Made by a program: the position numbers and the translations under genes. The notes below the pieces were generated by a model. The model did not search any database and was not told where the DNA came from. It was given only the letters and a program-made list of their open reading frames with translations. A stretch of 64,000 bases of DNA, taken from assembly GCA_017940545.1 (NCBI GenBank), contig JAGAYI010000002.1, positions 1 to 64,000 on the forward strand, written 5' to 3'. This stretch comes from Prevotella sp. GTDB lineage: Bacteria; Bacteroidota; Bacteroidia; Bacteroidales; Bacteroidaceae. Shown in pieces: positions 9,235-18,339 of this stretch; the stretch's first letter is position 1, and each line of letters starts with the position of its first letter.

Positions 9235-9705
9235 TTACCTGATTCTGTCAGCAGCACGTACCAGTTTCTCGTCAGCCAGTATGGCACGACGCGCCATGGC
9301 ATAAAGAATAACCGCTAACAGCGGGAATGCCGCTGCTATGGACGCATGGAACTTGACGCTGACAATGTCATGTACAGCATGGCCTAACGTCTGCGAATAA
9401 ACAGCATAAAGCACATACCAACCCAGTATCATGAACATGTTAAAGAGGTTGATGCGTGCCTGTAACTTTCTGTTACGATAGAGGAAGATGTTACAAAGCC
9501 CAACAGCAGCCGTCAGCACAAGGACGGCAAAAAGCGGCCATGTGTTGAAGAAATGGCTGCCCGACACAGGGTCAACACACCAGAGGTTGTAGGCCTGCAG
9601 CACGGTGATGCCTGCCGCATGGTAAGACCCTATCTGCATGCAGAGGCACAGCACGGTCAGCACCACGGCCAGTAACATATATACACTTTGTATGCGTTGT
9701 ATCAT
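9235..9705 (-). CDS. DUF4293 family membrane protein
   Basis: 156 residues. MIQRIQSVYMLLAVVLTVLCLCMQIG is the hallmark start of DUF4293 proteins, which are short four-helix membrane proteins confined to Bacteroidota. Four hydrophobic helices are visible (about residues 8-28, 60-75, 90-110, 122-142). Function is unknown. It starts 5 bases after the rpoZ-like stop; bamD, rpoZ and DUF4293 in this order is, as I recall, a conserved Bacteroidales arrangement. Confidence 0.85.
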   Translation of the reverse strand: MIQRIQSVYMLLAVVLTVLCLCMQIGSYHAAGITVLQAYNLWCVDPVSGSHFFNTWPLFAVLVLTAAVGLCNIFLYRNRKLQARINLFNMFMILGWYVLYAVYSQTLGHAVHDIVSVKFHASIAAAFPLLAVILYAMARRAILADEKLVRAADRIR

Positions 9706-9710
9706 CTCGC

Positions 9711-10052
9711 TTAATCCAGATTTGCCTGCTGAGCCTCGCGCACGGGGTCACGCCAATAAACCTTATCTTCTACAAATTCCTGCGTAGCGAGCAGCGTGGG
9801 CTTTGGCAGTTTCTCATAGTAGCGTGAGATTTCTATCTGCTCGCGGTTCTCGAATACTTCCTCCAGCGAATCGTTATACGATGCAAACTCTGCCAGTTTC
9901 TTGCTCAGGTCGTCCTTAATCTGAATAGAAATCTGGTTGGCACGTTTGGCTATGATGGCCACACTCTCGTAAATGTTGTCAGTATCACGGCACAAGTCCA
10001 TGATGTTGCGGGTGACGGTGTTAACCGGTGCTTTTGACTTTTTGTAATCCAT
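9711..10052 (-). CDS. rpoZ: RNA polymerase omega subunit, Bacteroidota type
   Basis: 113 residues. The sequence (MDYKKSKAPVNTVTRNIMDLCRDTDNIYESVAIIAKRANQISIQIKDDLSKKL) is the Rpb6/omega-like protein of Bacteroidota. It has the conserved ESVAIIAKRANQI segment, which corresponds to the omega helix that binds the beta-prime C-terminus and helps RNA polymerase assembly. Cytosolic. It lies between bamD (34 bases upstream) and the DUF4293 gene. Confidence 0.85.
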   Translation of the reverse strand: MDYKKSKAPVNTVTRNIMDLCRDTDNIYESVAIIAKRANQISIQIKDDLSKKLAEFASYNDSLEEVFENREQIEISRYYEKLPKPTLLATQEFVEDKVYWRDPVREAQQANLD

Positions 10053-10086
10053 TCTTTTATTTTATTGTTATGCAATTTTGCGATTA

Positions 10087-10911
10087 TTATTCCTTAATGA
10101 CCTTCTTACACTTCTTAATGTAGTTGTTTGCCCTCTTGGCCTCTTCGCTCTCCGGATACTCGTTGAGGAAGCCGTAACATTCGTCCTCGGCATCACGGTA
10201 ACGGTCAAGACGCTTTTCTTCGGCGCTGTTCTCTGCCAGTTCAAACTTGCTCTTCATAATCAGCACCGAGAACTGCTCGCGCAGACGTGAATACGGATAG
10301 GCCTTCAGGGCATTCTGAGCCGTAATGATGCAGGCCTCGTAGTTGGAGCCGCCATTGGTGCAGTTGCCGAAGTAGCCGCCCAGGTTGTAGTAGAGCTGAG
10401 CCGACAGCAATTCCTTTACCACCAATTTATCCTGCAACTCAAACAGACGCTCTTGAGCCAGCGCGCGGCGCTTGCTGTCAGGGTAATAGTCAAGAAACTG
10501 CTGGTAGGCATTAATGGCGGCAATGGTCGGTGACTGGTCCAGACGCGGTTCCGGAGTGCTTTCATAAAGCGACTGGCCTACGTAGAAAGAAGCCTGCTCG
10601 GCAAAAATGCCGTGCGGATACGACTGGTGATACTTTCTGAACGTGGCAGCGGCACTCTCATAGTCGCCGTTGTTATATTGGGCCATGCCTAACAGAAACA
10701 GGCACTCTTCACCCTCTTCGGAACCCTTCTTCATTTGCACCACTTCCTCTAAGAGGGCAATAGACTGCGTGAACTTCCGGGTGGCAAACAGCTGCTTGGC
10801 ATATTCGTATTTAAAATCGTTGTCAGTCGATTTATAAACACGGTTGAACTCCGCTGAGCATCCTGTAAGAAGCACAACGGCACCAACCAATATCATGACC
10901 AGTTTCTTCAT
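10087..10911 (-). CDS. bamD: Outer-membrane assembly lipoprotein BamD
   Basis: 274 residues from ATG at 10909-10911. The lipobox (VVLLTGCSAEF, Cys18) marks it as a lipoprotein. Tetratricopeptide-like helices follow (DNDFKYEYAKQLFATRKFTQSIALLEEVV, FLLGMAQYNNGDYESAAATFRKYHQSYPHG), as in BamD/YfiO, part of the BAM complex that folds outer-membrane proteins. An ATG three codons earlier is possible, but the promoter leaves a very short leader, which favours the chosen start. First gene of bamD-rpoZ-DUF4293, divergent from uvrB. Confidence 0.9.
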   Translation of the reverse strand: MKKLVMILVGAVVLLTGCSAEFNRVYKSTDNDFKYEYAKQLFATRKFTQSIALLEEVVQMKKGSEEGEECLFLLGMAQYNNGDYESAAATFRKYHQSYPHGIFAEQASFYVGQSLYESTPEPRLDQSPTIAAINAYQQFLDYYPDSKRRALAQERLFELQDKLVVKELLSAQLYYNLGGYFGNCTNGGSNYEACIITAQNALKAYPYSRLREQFSVLIMKSKFELAENSAEEKRLDRYRDAEDECYGFLNEYPESEEAKRANNYIKKCKKVIKE

Positions 10912-10929
10912 ATTTCTCATTTTGACCTG

Positions 10930-10960
10930 CAAAATTACGCATTTTCCTACTAATATCAAA
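10930..10960 (-). promoter_or_regulatory. bamD promoter
   Basis: On the minus strand: TTTG (10957-10960), 19 bases, TAATTTTG (10930-10937). Full Bacteroidota consensus, about 19 bases upstream of the bamD ATG. Confidence 0.8.
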
Positions 10961-11012
10961 GTGTTTTCGAAAAAATTATGAAATAGGAACGACGAATTAT
11001 GAATTATTTTCG

Positions 11013-11020
11013 TAATTTTG
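11013..11020 (+). promoter_or_regulatory. Putative uvrB -7 box
   Basis: TAATTTTG lies 8 bases upstream of the uvrB ATG. No TTG at the expected -33 spacing, and the leader would be almost absent, so the call is tentative. Confidence 0.4.
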
Positions 11021-11028
11021 CACTTTCT

Positions 11029-13059
11029 ATGAACAAGTTTATACTCACATCTGAATATCAGCCGACGGGCGACCAACCGGAGGCCATCCGCCAACTGACT
11101 GACGGAATAGAACGCGGCGACCGCTCGCAGGTGCTGTTGGGAGTGACCGGCTCAGGAAAAACCTTCACCATGGCCAACGTCATTGCCAACGTGAACAAGC
11201 CAACCCTCATTCTTTCGCACAACAAGACGCTGGCTGCCCAGCTATACGAGGAAATGCGCGGGTTCTTCCCGCAGAATGCCGTCGAGTACTACGTCAGCTA
11301 CTACGACTACTACCAGCCCGAGGCATACCTGCCCTCGTCAGACACCTACATAGAAAAAGATCTGGCCATCAACGAGGAGATTGACCGACTACGGCTCTCG
11401 GCCGTTTCCGCCCTGCTTTCCGGCCGCCAGGACGTCGTCGTCATCTCGTCCGTCAGCTGCATCTACGGCATGGGTAGCCCCGTTGCCCTCCACGAAAACG
11501 TCATTGAGCTGCACCGCGGACAGGTGCTCGACCGCAATGCCCTGCTCCGCCGCTTAGTGGCAGCCCTTTACGTCCGCAACGACATCGAGTTGAAGCGCGG
11601 CAACTTCCGCGTCAAGGGCGACACCGTTGACATAGCCATGGCCTACAGCGAGGTGGTGCTGCGCATCACGTTTTGGGACGACGAGATTGATGCCATCGAG
11701 GAATTAGACAGCGTCACCATGTCACGCATGGCCACCTTCGACGAATACAAGCTCTACCCTGCCAACCTCTTCATGACCACACAGGAACAAACCAACATCG
11801 CCATCCGGCAGATACAGGACGACCTGGTCAAGCAGGTAGAGTATTTCACCGAGCTGGGCGACCCCATCAAGGCCCAACGCATCAAGGAACGCGTAGAGTA
11901 CGACATGGAGATGATCAAAGAGCTGGGCCACTGCTCAGGCATTGAGAACTATTCGCGATACTTCGACGGACGGCAACCGGGCGAACGACCCTACTGTCTG
12001 TTAGACTTCTTCCCCGACGACTACCTGCTCATGATTGACGAGAGCCACGTTTCCGTGCCACAGCTCAACGCCATGTACGGCGGCGACCGTGCCCGTAAGA
12101 CGAACTTAGTGGAGTACGGCTTCCGGCTTCCGGCCGCCTTCGACAACCGTCCCCTGCGCTTCGACGAGTTCCAGCAAATGGTGCATCAGGTCATCTACGT
12201 TTCTGCCACACCCGCCAACTTCGAACTAAACGAGGCCGAAGGCATCGTCGTTGAACAAATCATACGCCCCACAGGCCTGCTCGACCCCGAAATAGAAGTA
12301 CGCCCAAGCGAGAATCAGATTGACGACCTGATGGACGAAATCGTCACCCGCACCAACCGCGACGAGCGCGTTCTCGTCACCACGCTGACCAAACGCATGG
12401 CCGAAGAGCTGAGCGAATACCTGCTGAACCACAACATACGCACAGCCTACATCCATAGCGACGTCGCCACACTCGACCGCGTCAAAATCCTGGAAGAGCT
12501 GCGGCGTGGCGAATACGACGTCTTAGTGGGTGTCAACCTGCTGCGCGAAGGCCTCGACCTGCCCGAAGTGTCGCTCGTGGCCATCCTTGATGCCGACAAG
12601 GAAGGATTCCTGCGCAACCACCGCTCGCTGACCCAGACTGCCGGACGTGCCGCCCGCAACGTGAACGGCAAGGTCATCATGTATGCTGACACCATAACAG
12701 CCAGCATGCAGCGCACCATCGACGAAACCCTGCGCCGACGCACCAAGCAGATGCAGTATAACGCCGACCACGGCATCACCCCCACACAAATACGCAAGGC
12801 ACTCAACGCCTCGCTGCTGCCGTCGGCAACATCGTCAGATGCCAAAGAGCTGCAACGCTCCGCATACAGCTCGAAGCAAGAACTCAACGCCTTTGCCGCC
12901 GACCCCATCGTGCAGCGCATGACGCGTCCGCAACTCGAAAAGAGCATTGCCGAGACAACACGACTCATGAAGGAGGCTGCCAAACGGCTCGACTTCCTGC
13001 AGGCCGCCCAATACCGCGACGAAATCATACGCCTACAGAAAGAACTGGAACTCAAGTAA
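11029..13059 (+). CDS. uvrB: Excinuclease ABC subunit B
   Basis: 676 residues, normal UvrB length. The damage-verification helicase-like subunit of nucleotide excision repair, working with UvrA and UvrC. Seen: Walker A GVTGSGKT near residue 40, the YYDYYQPEAYLPSSDTYIEKD beta-hairpin region (~95-115), DESHVS, the helicase motif SATPANFE, and the C-terminal UVR domain (KEAAKRLDFLQAAQYRDEI). The open frame runs further upstream, but MNKFILTSEYQPTGDQPEAIRQ is the usual N-terminus. Divergent from bamD; single gene. Confidence 0.97.
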   Translation: MNKFILTSEYQPTGDQPEAIRQLTDGIERGDRSQVLLGVTGSGKTFTMANVIANVNKPTLILSHNKTLAAQLYEEMRGFFPQNAVEYYVSYYDYYQPEAYLPSSDTYIEKDLAINEEIDRLRLSAVSALLSGRQDVVVISSVSCIYGMGSPVALHENVIELHRGQVLDRNALLRRLVAALYVRNDIELKRGNFRVKGDTVDIAMAYSEVVLRITFWDDEIDAIEELDSVTMSRMATFDEYKLYPANLFMTTQEQTNIAIRQIQDDLVKQVEYFTELGDPIKAQRIKERVEYDMEMIKELGHCSGIENYSRYFDGRQPGERPYCLLDFFPDDYLLMIDESHVSVPQLNAMYGGDRARKTNLVEYGFRLPAAFDNRPLRFDEFQQMVHQVIYVSATPANFELNEAEGIVVEQIIRPTGLLDPEIEVRPSENQIDDLMDEIVTRTNRDERVLVTTLTKRMAEELSEYLLNHNIRTAYIHSDVATLDRVKILEELRRGEYDVLVGVNLLREGLDLPEVSLVAILDADKEGFLRNHRSLTQTAGRAARNVNGKVIMYADTITASMQRTIDETLRRRTKQMQYNADHGITPTQIRKALNASLLPSATSSDAKELQRSAYSSKQELNAFAADPIVQRMTRPQLEKSIAETTRLMKEAAKRLDFLQAAQYRDEIIRLQKELELK

Positions 13060-13092
13060 ACGCAAGCCACCAAATCCCCCATGTCCTCACAT

Positions 13093-13191
13093 TTCCCACG
13101 GTGGGAATGGCGGGAAAAGTACCGTTTCGCTCTCATCCCACGGTGGGAAACGAGAGTGAAACGGTACTTTAGCGGACGTGAAACGGTACTT
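13093..13191. repeat. Inverted repeat with 22-bp direct repeat after uvrB
   Basis: Two 19-base arms (13116-13134 and 13152-13170, one mismatch) enclose a 17-base loop that itself holds TCCCACGGTGGGA. A second copy of that inner palindrome lies at 13093-13107. The right arm is part of a 22-base direct repeat (GTGAAACGGTACTT at 13156 and again at 13178). It may act as a terminator for uvrB, but there is no clear T run. It resembles the 22-bp arrays at 34.4 and 51.4 kb. Confidence 0.7.
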
Positions 13192-13291
13192 CAGCTGACA
13201 GAGTTACACCATTTGTGGCAGTATGACAGTTAAAATTTAAAAATCATCTGACTTTGCATATCCCTTTCTTTAGAAGAAATGCGGACGGTAG

Positions 13292-13807
13292 TCAGACGCT
13301 ATGTGATGGTCTTGCCTGACGGGCATACTCGAAGAGTGCCGTCGGCAGGTGACAATAGCCGTCGGGGTTTTTGTCAAGATAGTTCTGGTGATACTCTTCG
13401 GCCGTATAGAAGTTCTTTAGTGGCAGGCACTCTACAGCGATGGGGACAGCAAGAAGGGCCTGCTGCTCGGCAAACACCTTGTTGATGACAGGCAGCTGGT
13501 CTTCAGAGACGTAATAGACACCAGTACGATAGCGCGTGCCCTCGTCGTGCCCCTGACGGTTGAGGCTTGTGGGGTCGATAGCCTTGAAAAACATGTTCAG
13601 CAGAAACTCCAGGCTCACCACCTTTTCGTCGTACACCACATGCACGGTTTCTGCATACCCCGTCTGGTCAGTATATACTTCTTTATACGTTGGGTTTTCC
13701 GTATCGCCGTTGGCGAAACCCACCTCTGTGTTCGTCACACCCTGAATCAGCTTGAAGTAGTGCTCTGTGCCCCAGAAGCACCCACCAGCCAGATATATCT
13801 CTTTCAT
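13292..13807 (-). CDS. msrA: Peptide methionine-S-sulfoxide reductase MsrA
   Basis: 171 residues from ATG at 13805-13807; the open frame continues 85 codons upstream but that part has no family resemblance. Reduces the S form of methionine sulfoxide in proteins. The catalytic Cys10 sits in LAGGCFWGTEHYF, followed by GFANGDTENPTYKEV, TGYAETVHVVYDE, RQGHDEGTRYRTGVYY and AEEYHQNYL, all conserved in MsrA. No fused MsrB domain. Monocistronic. Confidence 0.95.
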   Translation of the reverse strand: MKEIYLAGGCFWGTEHYFKLIQGVTNTEVGFANGDTENPTYKEVYTDQTGYAETVHVVYDEKVVSLEFLLNMFFKAIDPTSLNRQGHDEGTRYRTGVYYVSEDQLPVINKVFAEQQALLAVPIAVECLPLKNFYTAEEYHQNYLDKNPDGYCHLPTALFEYARQARPSHSV

Positions 13808-13843
13808 CGTCCGTTTGTTTTTACAGTTTGATAGTTCATTCTG

Positions 13844-13851
13844 CAAAAGTA
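13844..13851 (-). promoter_or_regulatory. Putative msrA -7 box
   Basis: TACTTTTG on the minus strand, 36 bases upstream of the msrA ATG. No clear -33 element. Confidence 0.4.
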
Positions 13852-14028
13852 CAACTTTTTCTTGACTTTTCCCTTTTCTTTCAGAATAAATTACTATATT
13901 TGCAATCGGAACCTTATTGTTGAACTCAATTACAGGACAAAAAGAGTTCTTACCTCTGTAACAGTCATGCGGCAGCTGCATTTCATACATTAATCCCCAC
14001 GCGTCATACATAAAAGGGAGGATGATGG

Positions 14029-14121
14029 ATGAAATTAAAGGATGGTGATTTCTACGACTCACAACTAAGGAGCTGGGGCAACACGGTGGCGGTGCTCAGC
14101 AGTGGGTTGCGATTTGAGTGA
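14029..14121 (+). CDS. Possible 30-residue small protein
   Basis: ATG at 14029 opens a frame of 30 codons (begins MKLKDGDFYD, ends SSGLRFE) ending TGA. A purine-rich GGGAGG lies about 10 bases upstream, and a TATATTTG box sits 130 bases upstream. It could be a remnant of a longer gene or chance; composition is protein-like but I recognise no family. Confidence 0.2.
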   Translation: MKLKDGDFYDSQLRSWGNTVAVLSSGLRFE

Positions 14122-14147
14122 GCAAAAATAAAAAAAAGTGTTTTTGT

Positions 14148-14178
14148 TTTGTAATATGTCTGCTTTTTCGTACATTTG
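14148..14178 (+). promoter_or_regulatory. ABC-F gene promoter
   Basis: TTTG at 14148-14151, 19 bases, TACATTTG at 14171-14178; full consensus, 21 bases before the ATG. Confidence 0.8.
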
Positions 14179-14199
14179 CGCTCTCGAAAAAGACAAGAC

Positions 14200-16167
14200 A
14201 TGATATCAGTCGAAAATTTAAAGATAGAATTCAGCGCAAAGGCGCTGTTTGAGAATGCTTCGTTTACGGTCAACCCCAAAGACCGCATTGCCTTGGTAGG
14301 CAAAAACGGTGCAGGGAAATCGACGCTTCTTAAAATCATCAGCGGACAACAGCTGCCTACGGCAGGTACGGTGAGTGTACCTCAGGACACGAAGATAGGC
14401 TACCTGCCTCAGGTGATGAATTTAGCAGACGAGACGACAGTCAGGCAGGAAGTGGAAAAGGCGTTTGCCGACGTTGCCGCCATGCGGGAACATGTGGAAC
14501 AACTGGAACGGCAGATGAGCGAGCGGACGGACTACGAAAGCAGTGACTACATGGCTCTTGTAGAGCGCTACACGCAGGAACATGAGCGATTTCTGATGAT
14601 GGGTTCTGAGAGTATGGAGGCAGACCTGGAACGCACGCTTTTAGGATTAGGGTTTCAGCGTCAGGACTTCGACAGGCCGACGAGCGAGTTTTCGGGCGGT
14701 TGGCGCATGCGAATAGAACTGGCAAAAATCCTGTTGCAGCGGCCTGACGTGCTGCTGCTCGACGAGCCCACGAACCACTTGGACATCAAGTCTATTCAAT
14801 GGCTGGAACAGCTGTTGGCTACCTCCTCTGCAGCTGTCATACTGGTCAGTCACGACCGTGCGTTCATTAACAACGTCTGCAACCGTACGCTGGAAATTTC
14901 CTGCGGCAAGGTGATTGACTATAAGGTGAAATATGACGAATATGTGGTGCTGCGGCAGGAACGCAGGGAACAGCAGCTTAGGGCCTACGAGAACCAGCAA
15001 CGGGAAATAGCGGACATGCGGCAGTTCATAGAACGGTTCCGATACCAGGCCACCAAAGCCGTGCAGGTGCAGCAGAAGATAAGACAGTTAGAGAAAATAG
15101 TACCGATAGAGATTGACGAGGTGGATAACTCGGCCTTGCACCTGAAGTTTCCGCCATGCCTACGCTCGGGCGACTATCCTATTATTTGTGAGGATGTTGC
15201 CAAGAGCTATTCTCATGTGGTCTTCTCGCATGTTAACCTAACCATTAAGCGTGGCGAAAAGGTGGCGTTTGTGGGCAAGAACGGTGAGGGCAAATCGACG
15301 CTTGTCAAGTGCATCATGTCGCAGATTCCGTTTGACGGGCACCTGAAGGTGGGGCACAACGTGCAAATAGGATACTTTGCACAGAATCAGGCACAGCTCT
15401 TGGATGAGAATCTGACGGTGTTCCAGACGATTGACAATGTGGCACGAGGAGAGATTCGCCTGAAGATACGTGACATTTTAGGTGCATTCATGTTCGGCGG
15501 TGAGGCTAGCGACAAGAAGGTGAAGGTGCTGAGCGGCGGTGAGAGGAGCCGACTGGCCATGATCAGACTGCTGTTAGAGCCTGTTAACTTACTGATTCTT
15601 GACGAGCCGACGAACCACTTGGACATGAAGTCGAAGGACGTGCTGAAGGAAGCCATACGCAACTTCGACGGAACAGCCATTATTGTCAGTCACGACCGTG
15701 ACTTCTTGGACGGACTGGTGACGAAGGTCTATGAATTCGGAAACGGACAGGTGCGTGAACACATTGGCGGCATCTATGACTTCCTGAGGTCGGCAGCGGG
15801 AGCGCCCCCTATTCCCGCTAACGCGCCAACCCGTAGTCTTTCGGCTCCCGAGGGAACCACAAACGTCGGTGGGCAAGGTAATGTCCCCTCCCCGGGGGCT
15901 GAAAAGGGAGCCACTTGGGCAGCCCACAAGGAGAAACAGCGACGGCTGCGCAAGGCGGAGCGGGCCGTGGAGGAAAGTGAGCGGAAAATCAGCGACATGG
16001 AACGCCGGCTTAAAGAACTGGACCAGTTGTTCATGAATCCCGAGAAGGCGTCGGACATGGTTCTGGTAACGGAATACACTTCGACCAAGCAGGCTCTTGA
16101 CGAGGAGGTGGAACACTGGGAAAAATTATCGGAAGAGCTGGAAGGAATGGTTTTAAATGAAGAATGA
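14200..16167 (+). CDS. ABC-F family ATPase
   Basis: 655 residues with no membrane segment. Two ABC domains: Walker A GKNGAGKST and GKNGEGKST, signatures SGGWR and SGGER, Walker B LLLDEPTNHLD and LILDEPTNHLD, joined by the charged linker (QRREIADMRQFIERFRYQATKAVQVQQ) that defines ABC-F proteins. Such proteins act on ribosomes (translation factors or antibiotic protection); the exact subgroup, YdiF/Uup-like, is not decided here. After the second domain lies a Pro/Gly-rich insert of ~35 residues that looks repeat-derived, then a C-terminal coiled coil (RLRKAERAVEESERKISDMERRLKELDQ). The downstream pepO starts 31 bases on. Confidence 0.9.
   Translation: MISVENLKIEFSAKALFENASFTVNPKDRIALVGKNGAGKSTLLKIISGQQLPTAGTVSVPQDTKIGYLPQVMNLADETTVRQEVEKAFADVAAMREHVEQLERQMSERTDYESSDYMALVERYTQEHERFLMMGSESMEADLERTLLGLGFQRQDFDRPTSEFSGGWRMRIELAKILLQRPDVLLLDEPTNHLDIKSIQWLEQLLATSSAAVILVSHDRAFINNVCNRTLEISCGKVIDYKVKYDEYVVLRQERREQQLRAYENQQREIADMRQFIERFRYQATKAVQVQQKIRQLEKIVPIEIDEVDNSALHLKFPPCLRSGDYPIICEDVAKSYSHVVFSHVNLTIKRGEKVAFVGKNGEGKSTLVKCIMSQIPFDGHLKVGHNVQIGYFAQNQAQLLDENLTVFQTIDNVARGEIRLKIRDILGAFMFGGEASDKKVKVLSGGERSRLAMIRLLLEPVNLLILDEPTNHLDMKSKDVLKEAIRNFDGTAIIVSHDRDFLDGLVTKVYEFGNGQVREHIGGIYDFLRSAAGAPPIPANAPTRSLSAPEGTTNVGGQGNVPSPGAEKGATWAAHKEKQRRLRKAERAVEESERKISDMERRLKELDQLFMNPEKASDMVLVTEYTSTKQALDEEVEHWEKLSEELEGMVLNEE
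15833..15911 (+). repeat. Repeat-like insert in the ABC-F linker
   Basis: Two imperfectly inverted blocks, one around TTTCGGCTCCCGAGGG and one around CCCCGGGGGCTGAAAAGG, enclose ~35 bases and encode the low-complexity segment between the second ABC domain and the C-terminal coiled coil. The GC-rich style differs from the surrounding gene. Confidence 0.45.
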
Positions 16168-16198
16168 ATTATATAAACATCATAAAAAAAAGAGACAA

Positions 16199-18232
16199 AT
16201 GAAAAAACTATTGACAATGATGGCATTCGCATCGATGGCTGTGGCTGCACAGGCACAGACGCCACTAAAGTCAGGACTTGACCTGACGGACATGAACACG
16301 ACGGTAAAGCCGGGTACTGATTTCTATGAGTATGCCTGTGGGGGTTGGATGAAAAAAAATCCGCTGCCCGCCGCCTATTCACGCTTTGGCAGTTTTGAAC
16401 GTCTGAGACAGGACAACGACAAGCGTATTAACGGCATTCTGAAAGAGCTGCAAACCAACAGCTATGCCAAAGGTACCATTGAGCAGAAGCTGTCGGACTT
16501 GTACAAGTTGGCAATGGACTCCGTGCGTCGTGAAAAAGAAGGTAACACCCCCGTCATGGGCATGATTAAGCGGATGGAGAATGCCAAGACCATGCAGCAG
16601 CTGTTTGACATACAACTGGAACTGGCACAGTATGGCAGAACGGGCTTCTTCCGCGCCGGCTTGGGTGCTGACGACAAGAATGCGACTCAGAACATTCTTA
16701 ACGTCAATCAGGGCGGCATCACGCTTGGACAGAAAGAGTATTACTTAGACAATGACGAGGCTACTGCCAAGATTCGCGAGGCGTATAAAGAGCACATTGT
16801 ACGCATGTTCCAACTTTTTGGTTTCAGCAAGGGAGCTGCAACCAAGAAGATGAAGAACATTATGAAAGTGGAAACGGCACTGGCCAAAGTGTCGAAGTCG
16901 CGTACTGAACTGCGTGACCCGCAGGCAAACTACAACAAAATGACGCTTACGGAGTTTGACAGCAAATACCCCCACCTGCAGTTAGAGAAACTCATGAATG
17001 CGAAAGGCATTGAGAGTCGCTATATTCAGGAAATAGTGGTAGGCCAGCCCGATTTCATGGCTGGTGCTGACATTGTTGTTGCCAAACTGATTCCCGCAAC
17101 TTATCGTGACTACATGGAGTGGCGCCAGATTCATGGTGCTGCCGGTTACTTAAGCGAGCAGATAGCCCAGGCAAACTTCGAATTCTTTGGCAAGGTGCTT
17201 TCAGGCCGCAAGGAGAACTATCCGCTGTGGAAGCGAGCTACCAACCAGGTAGAAGACGTCATGGGTGAAGCCCTCGGCCGCATGTATGTTGAAAAGTATT
17301 TCCCCGCATCGTCAAAGGAACGCATGAAGGAACTGGTGCGTAACTTGCAGATTGCACTTGGTGAACGCATTGCAGCACAGGACTGGATGAACGACTCGAC
17401 GAAGGTGAATGCCCTGTTGAAACTTAATACGTTCTACGTAAAGATTGGCTATCCTGACAAGTGGACCGACTTGACGAAACTGTCCATTGACCCGGAAAAG
17501 ACGTACTATGAAAACATGAAGGAGTGCAGCCGCTTCTGGAACGAATGGAACATTGAGCATACTGCCGGAAAACCTGTTGACCGCGACGACTGGTACATGA
17601 CCCCACAAACGGTCAATGCATACTATAACTCTACCACGAACGAAATCTGCTTCCCTGCTGGAATACTGCAAGTTCCGTTCTTTGACCCGACTGCTGACGA
17701 TGCCTTTAACTATGGTGCCATCGGTGTCGTTATAGGCCACGAGATGACCCACGGTTTTGACGACCAGGGGCGCCAGTTCGACAAGGACGGAAACATGCAC
17801 GACTGGTGGACCGAAGCTGACGGAAAGAACTTCGTTGCACGTACTGACAAGTATGCCGATTTCTTCTCAAACATCAACGTACTGCCCGACCTGAAAGCCA
17901 ACGGACGGCTGACACTCGGCGAGAATCTTGCTGACCATGGAGGTCTGCAGGTCGCATTTGCCGCCTTTAAGAACGCCACCAAGAACCACCCTCTGCCAGT
18001 CATTGACGGACTGACTGCCGAGCAGCGTTTCTTCCTGGCATACGCCGGAGTATGGGCAGGCAATATTACTGAAGCTGAAATACGCAACCGCACCAAGAGC
18101 GACCCGCATGCGCTGGGACGCTGGCGTGTCAACGGTGCTCTGCCGCACATTGATGCATGGTATGAAGCATTTGGCATCAAAGAAGGTGACGAAATGTTTA
18201 TTCCAAAAGAAAACCGCCTCCCATTGTGGTAA
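16199..18232 (+). CDS. pepO: M13 family zinc endopeptidase
   Basis: 677 residues from ATG at 16199, where the signal peptide begins (KKLLTMMAFASMAVAAQAQ). A neprilysin/PepO-type metallopeptidase cleaving small peptides in the periplasm. Zinc ligands and catalytic Glu are seen in GHEMTHGFDDQG (His514, Glu515, His518), with the third ligand Glu575 in GENLADHGGL; NAYYNSTTNEICFPAGILQ is the substrate-binding motif. The chain ends in LPLW, resembling the C-terminal Trp of the family. It shares the strand and a 31-base gap with the ABC-F gene. Confidence 0.95.
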   Translation: MKKLLTMMAFASMAVAAQAQTPLKSGLDLTDMNTTVKPGTDFYEYACGGWMKKNPLPAAYSRFGSFERLRQDNDKRINGILKELQTNSYAKGTIEQKLSDLYKLAMDSVRREKEGNTPVMGMIKRMENAKTMQQLFDIQLELAQYGRTGFFRAGLGADDKNATQNILNVNQGGITLGQKEYYLDNDEATAKIREAYKEHIVRMFQLFGFSKGAATKKMKNIMKVETALAKVSKSRTELRDPQANYNKMTLTEFDSKYPHLQLEKLMNAKGIESRYIQEIVVGQPDFMAGADIVVAKLIPATYRDYMEWRQIHGAAGYLSEQIAQANFEFFGKVLSGRKENYPLWKRATNQVEDVMGEALGRMYVEKYFPASSKERMKELVRNLQIALGERIAAQDWMNDSTKVNALLKLNTFYVKIGYPDKWTDLTKLSIDPEKTYYENMKECSRFWNEWNIEHTAGKPVDRDDWYMTPQTVNAYYNSTTNEICFPAGILQVPFFDPTADDAFNYGAIGVVIGHEMTHGFDDQGRQFDKDGNMHDWWTEADGKNFVARTDKYADFFSNINVLPDLKANGRLTLGENLADHGGLQVAFAAFKNATKNHPLPVIDGLTAEQRFFLAYAGVWAGNITEAEIRNRTKSDPHALGRWRVNGALPHIDAWYEAFGIKEGDEMFIPKENRLPLW

Positions 18233-18256
18233 AATAAACTTAAAACAGCACAAATG

Positions 18257-18288
18257 CCGTCGTAAATGCAAATTTGCGACGGTTTTTG
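18257..18288 (+). terminator. Terminator after the M13 peptidase
   Basis: CCGTCG-AAAT/ATTT-CGACGG stem (18257-18282) followed by TTTTT. It separates pepO from the kinase cluster. Confidence 0.85.
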
Positions 18289-18311
18289 TTTTCTGTTATT
18301 ATTTTTTTTTA

Positions 18312-18319
18312 TATCTTTG
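18312..18319 (+). promoter_or_regulatory. Putative promoter of the kinase cluster
   Basis: TATCTTTG lies 20 bases before the zinc-ribbon gene ATG and just after the pepO terminator. The -33 region is T-rich without a well-spaced TTTG. Confidence 0.55.
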
Positions 18320-18339
18320 CAACTGGCTAAATAAGAAAA

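Larger units (their letters stand above)
13808..14199. other. 392-base gap between msrA and the ABC-F gene
   Basis: Divergent intergenic region. It holds the msrA -7 box, a plus-strand TATATTTG at 13895-13902 without a good -33 box, one 30-codon open frame (14029-14121) and the ABC-F promoter. No RNA gene or strong hairpin was seen. Confidence 0.6.

Noticed and set aside
13808..14062. N-terminal extension of MsrA (open frame to 14062)
   Set aside because: Family homology starts at the ATG at 13807; the upstream part has no resemblance and overlaps promoter boxes.
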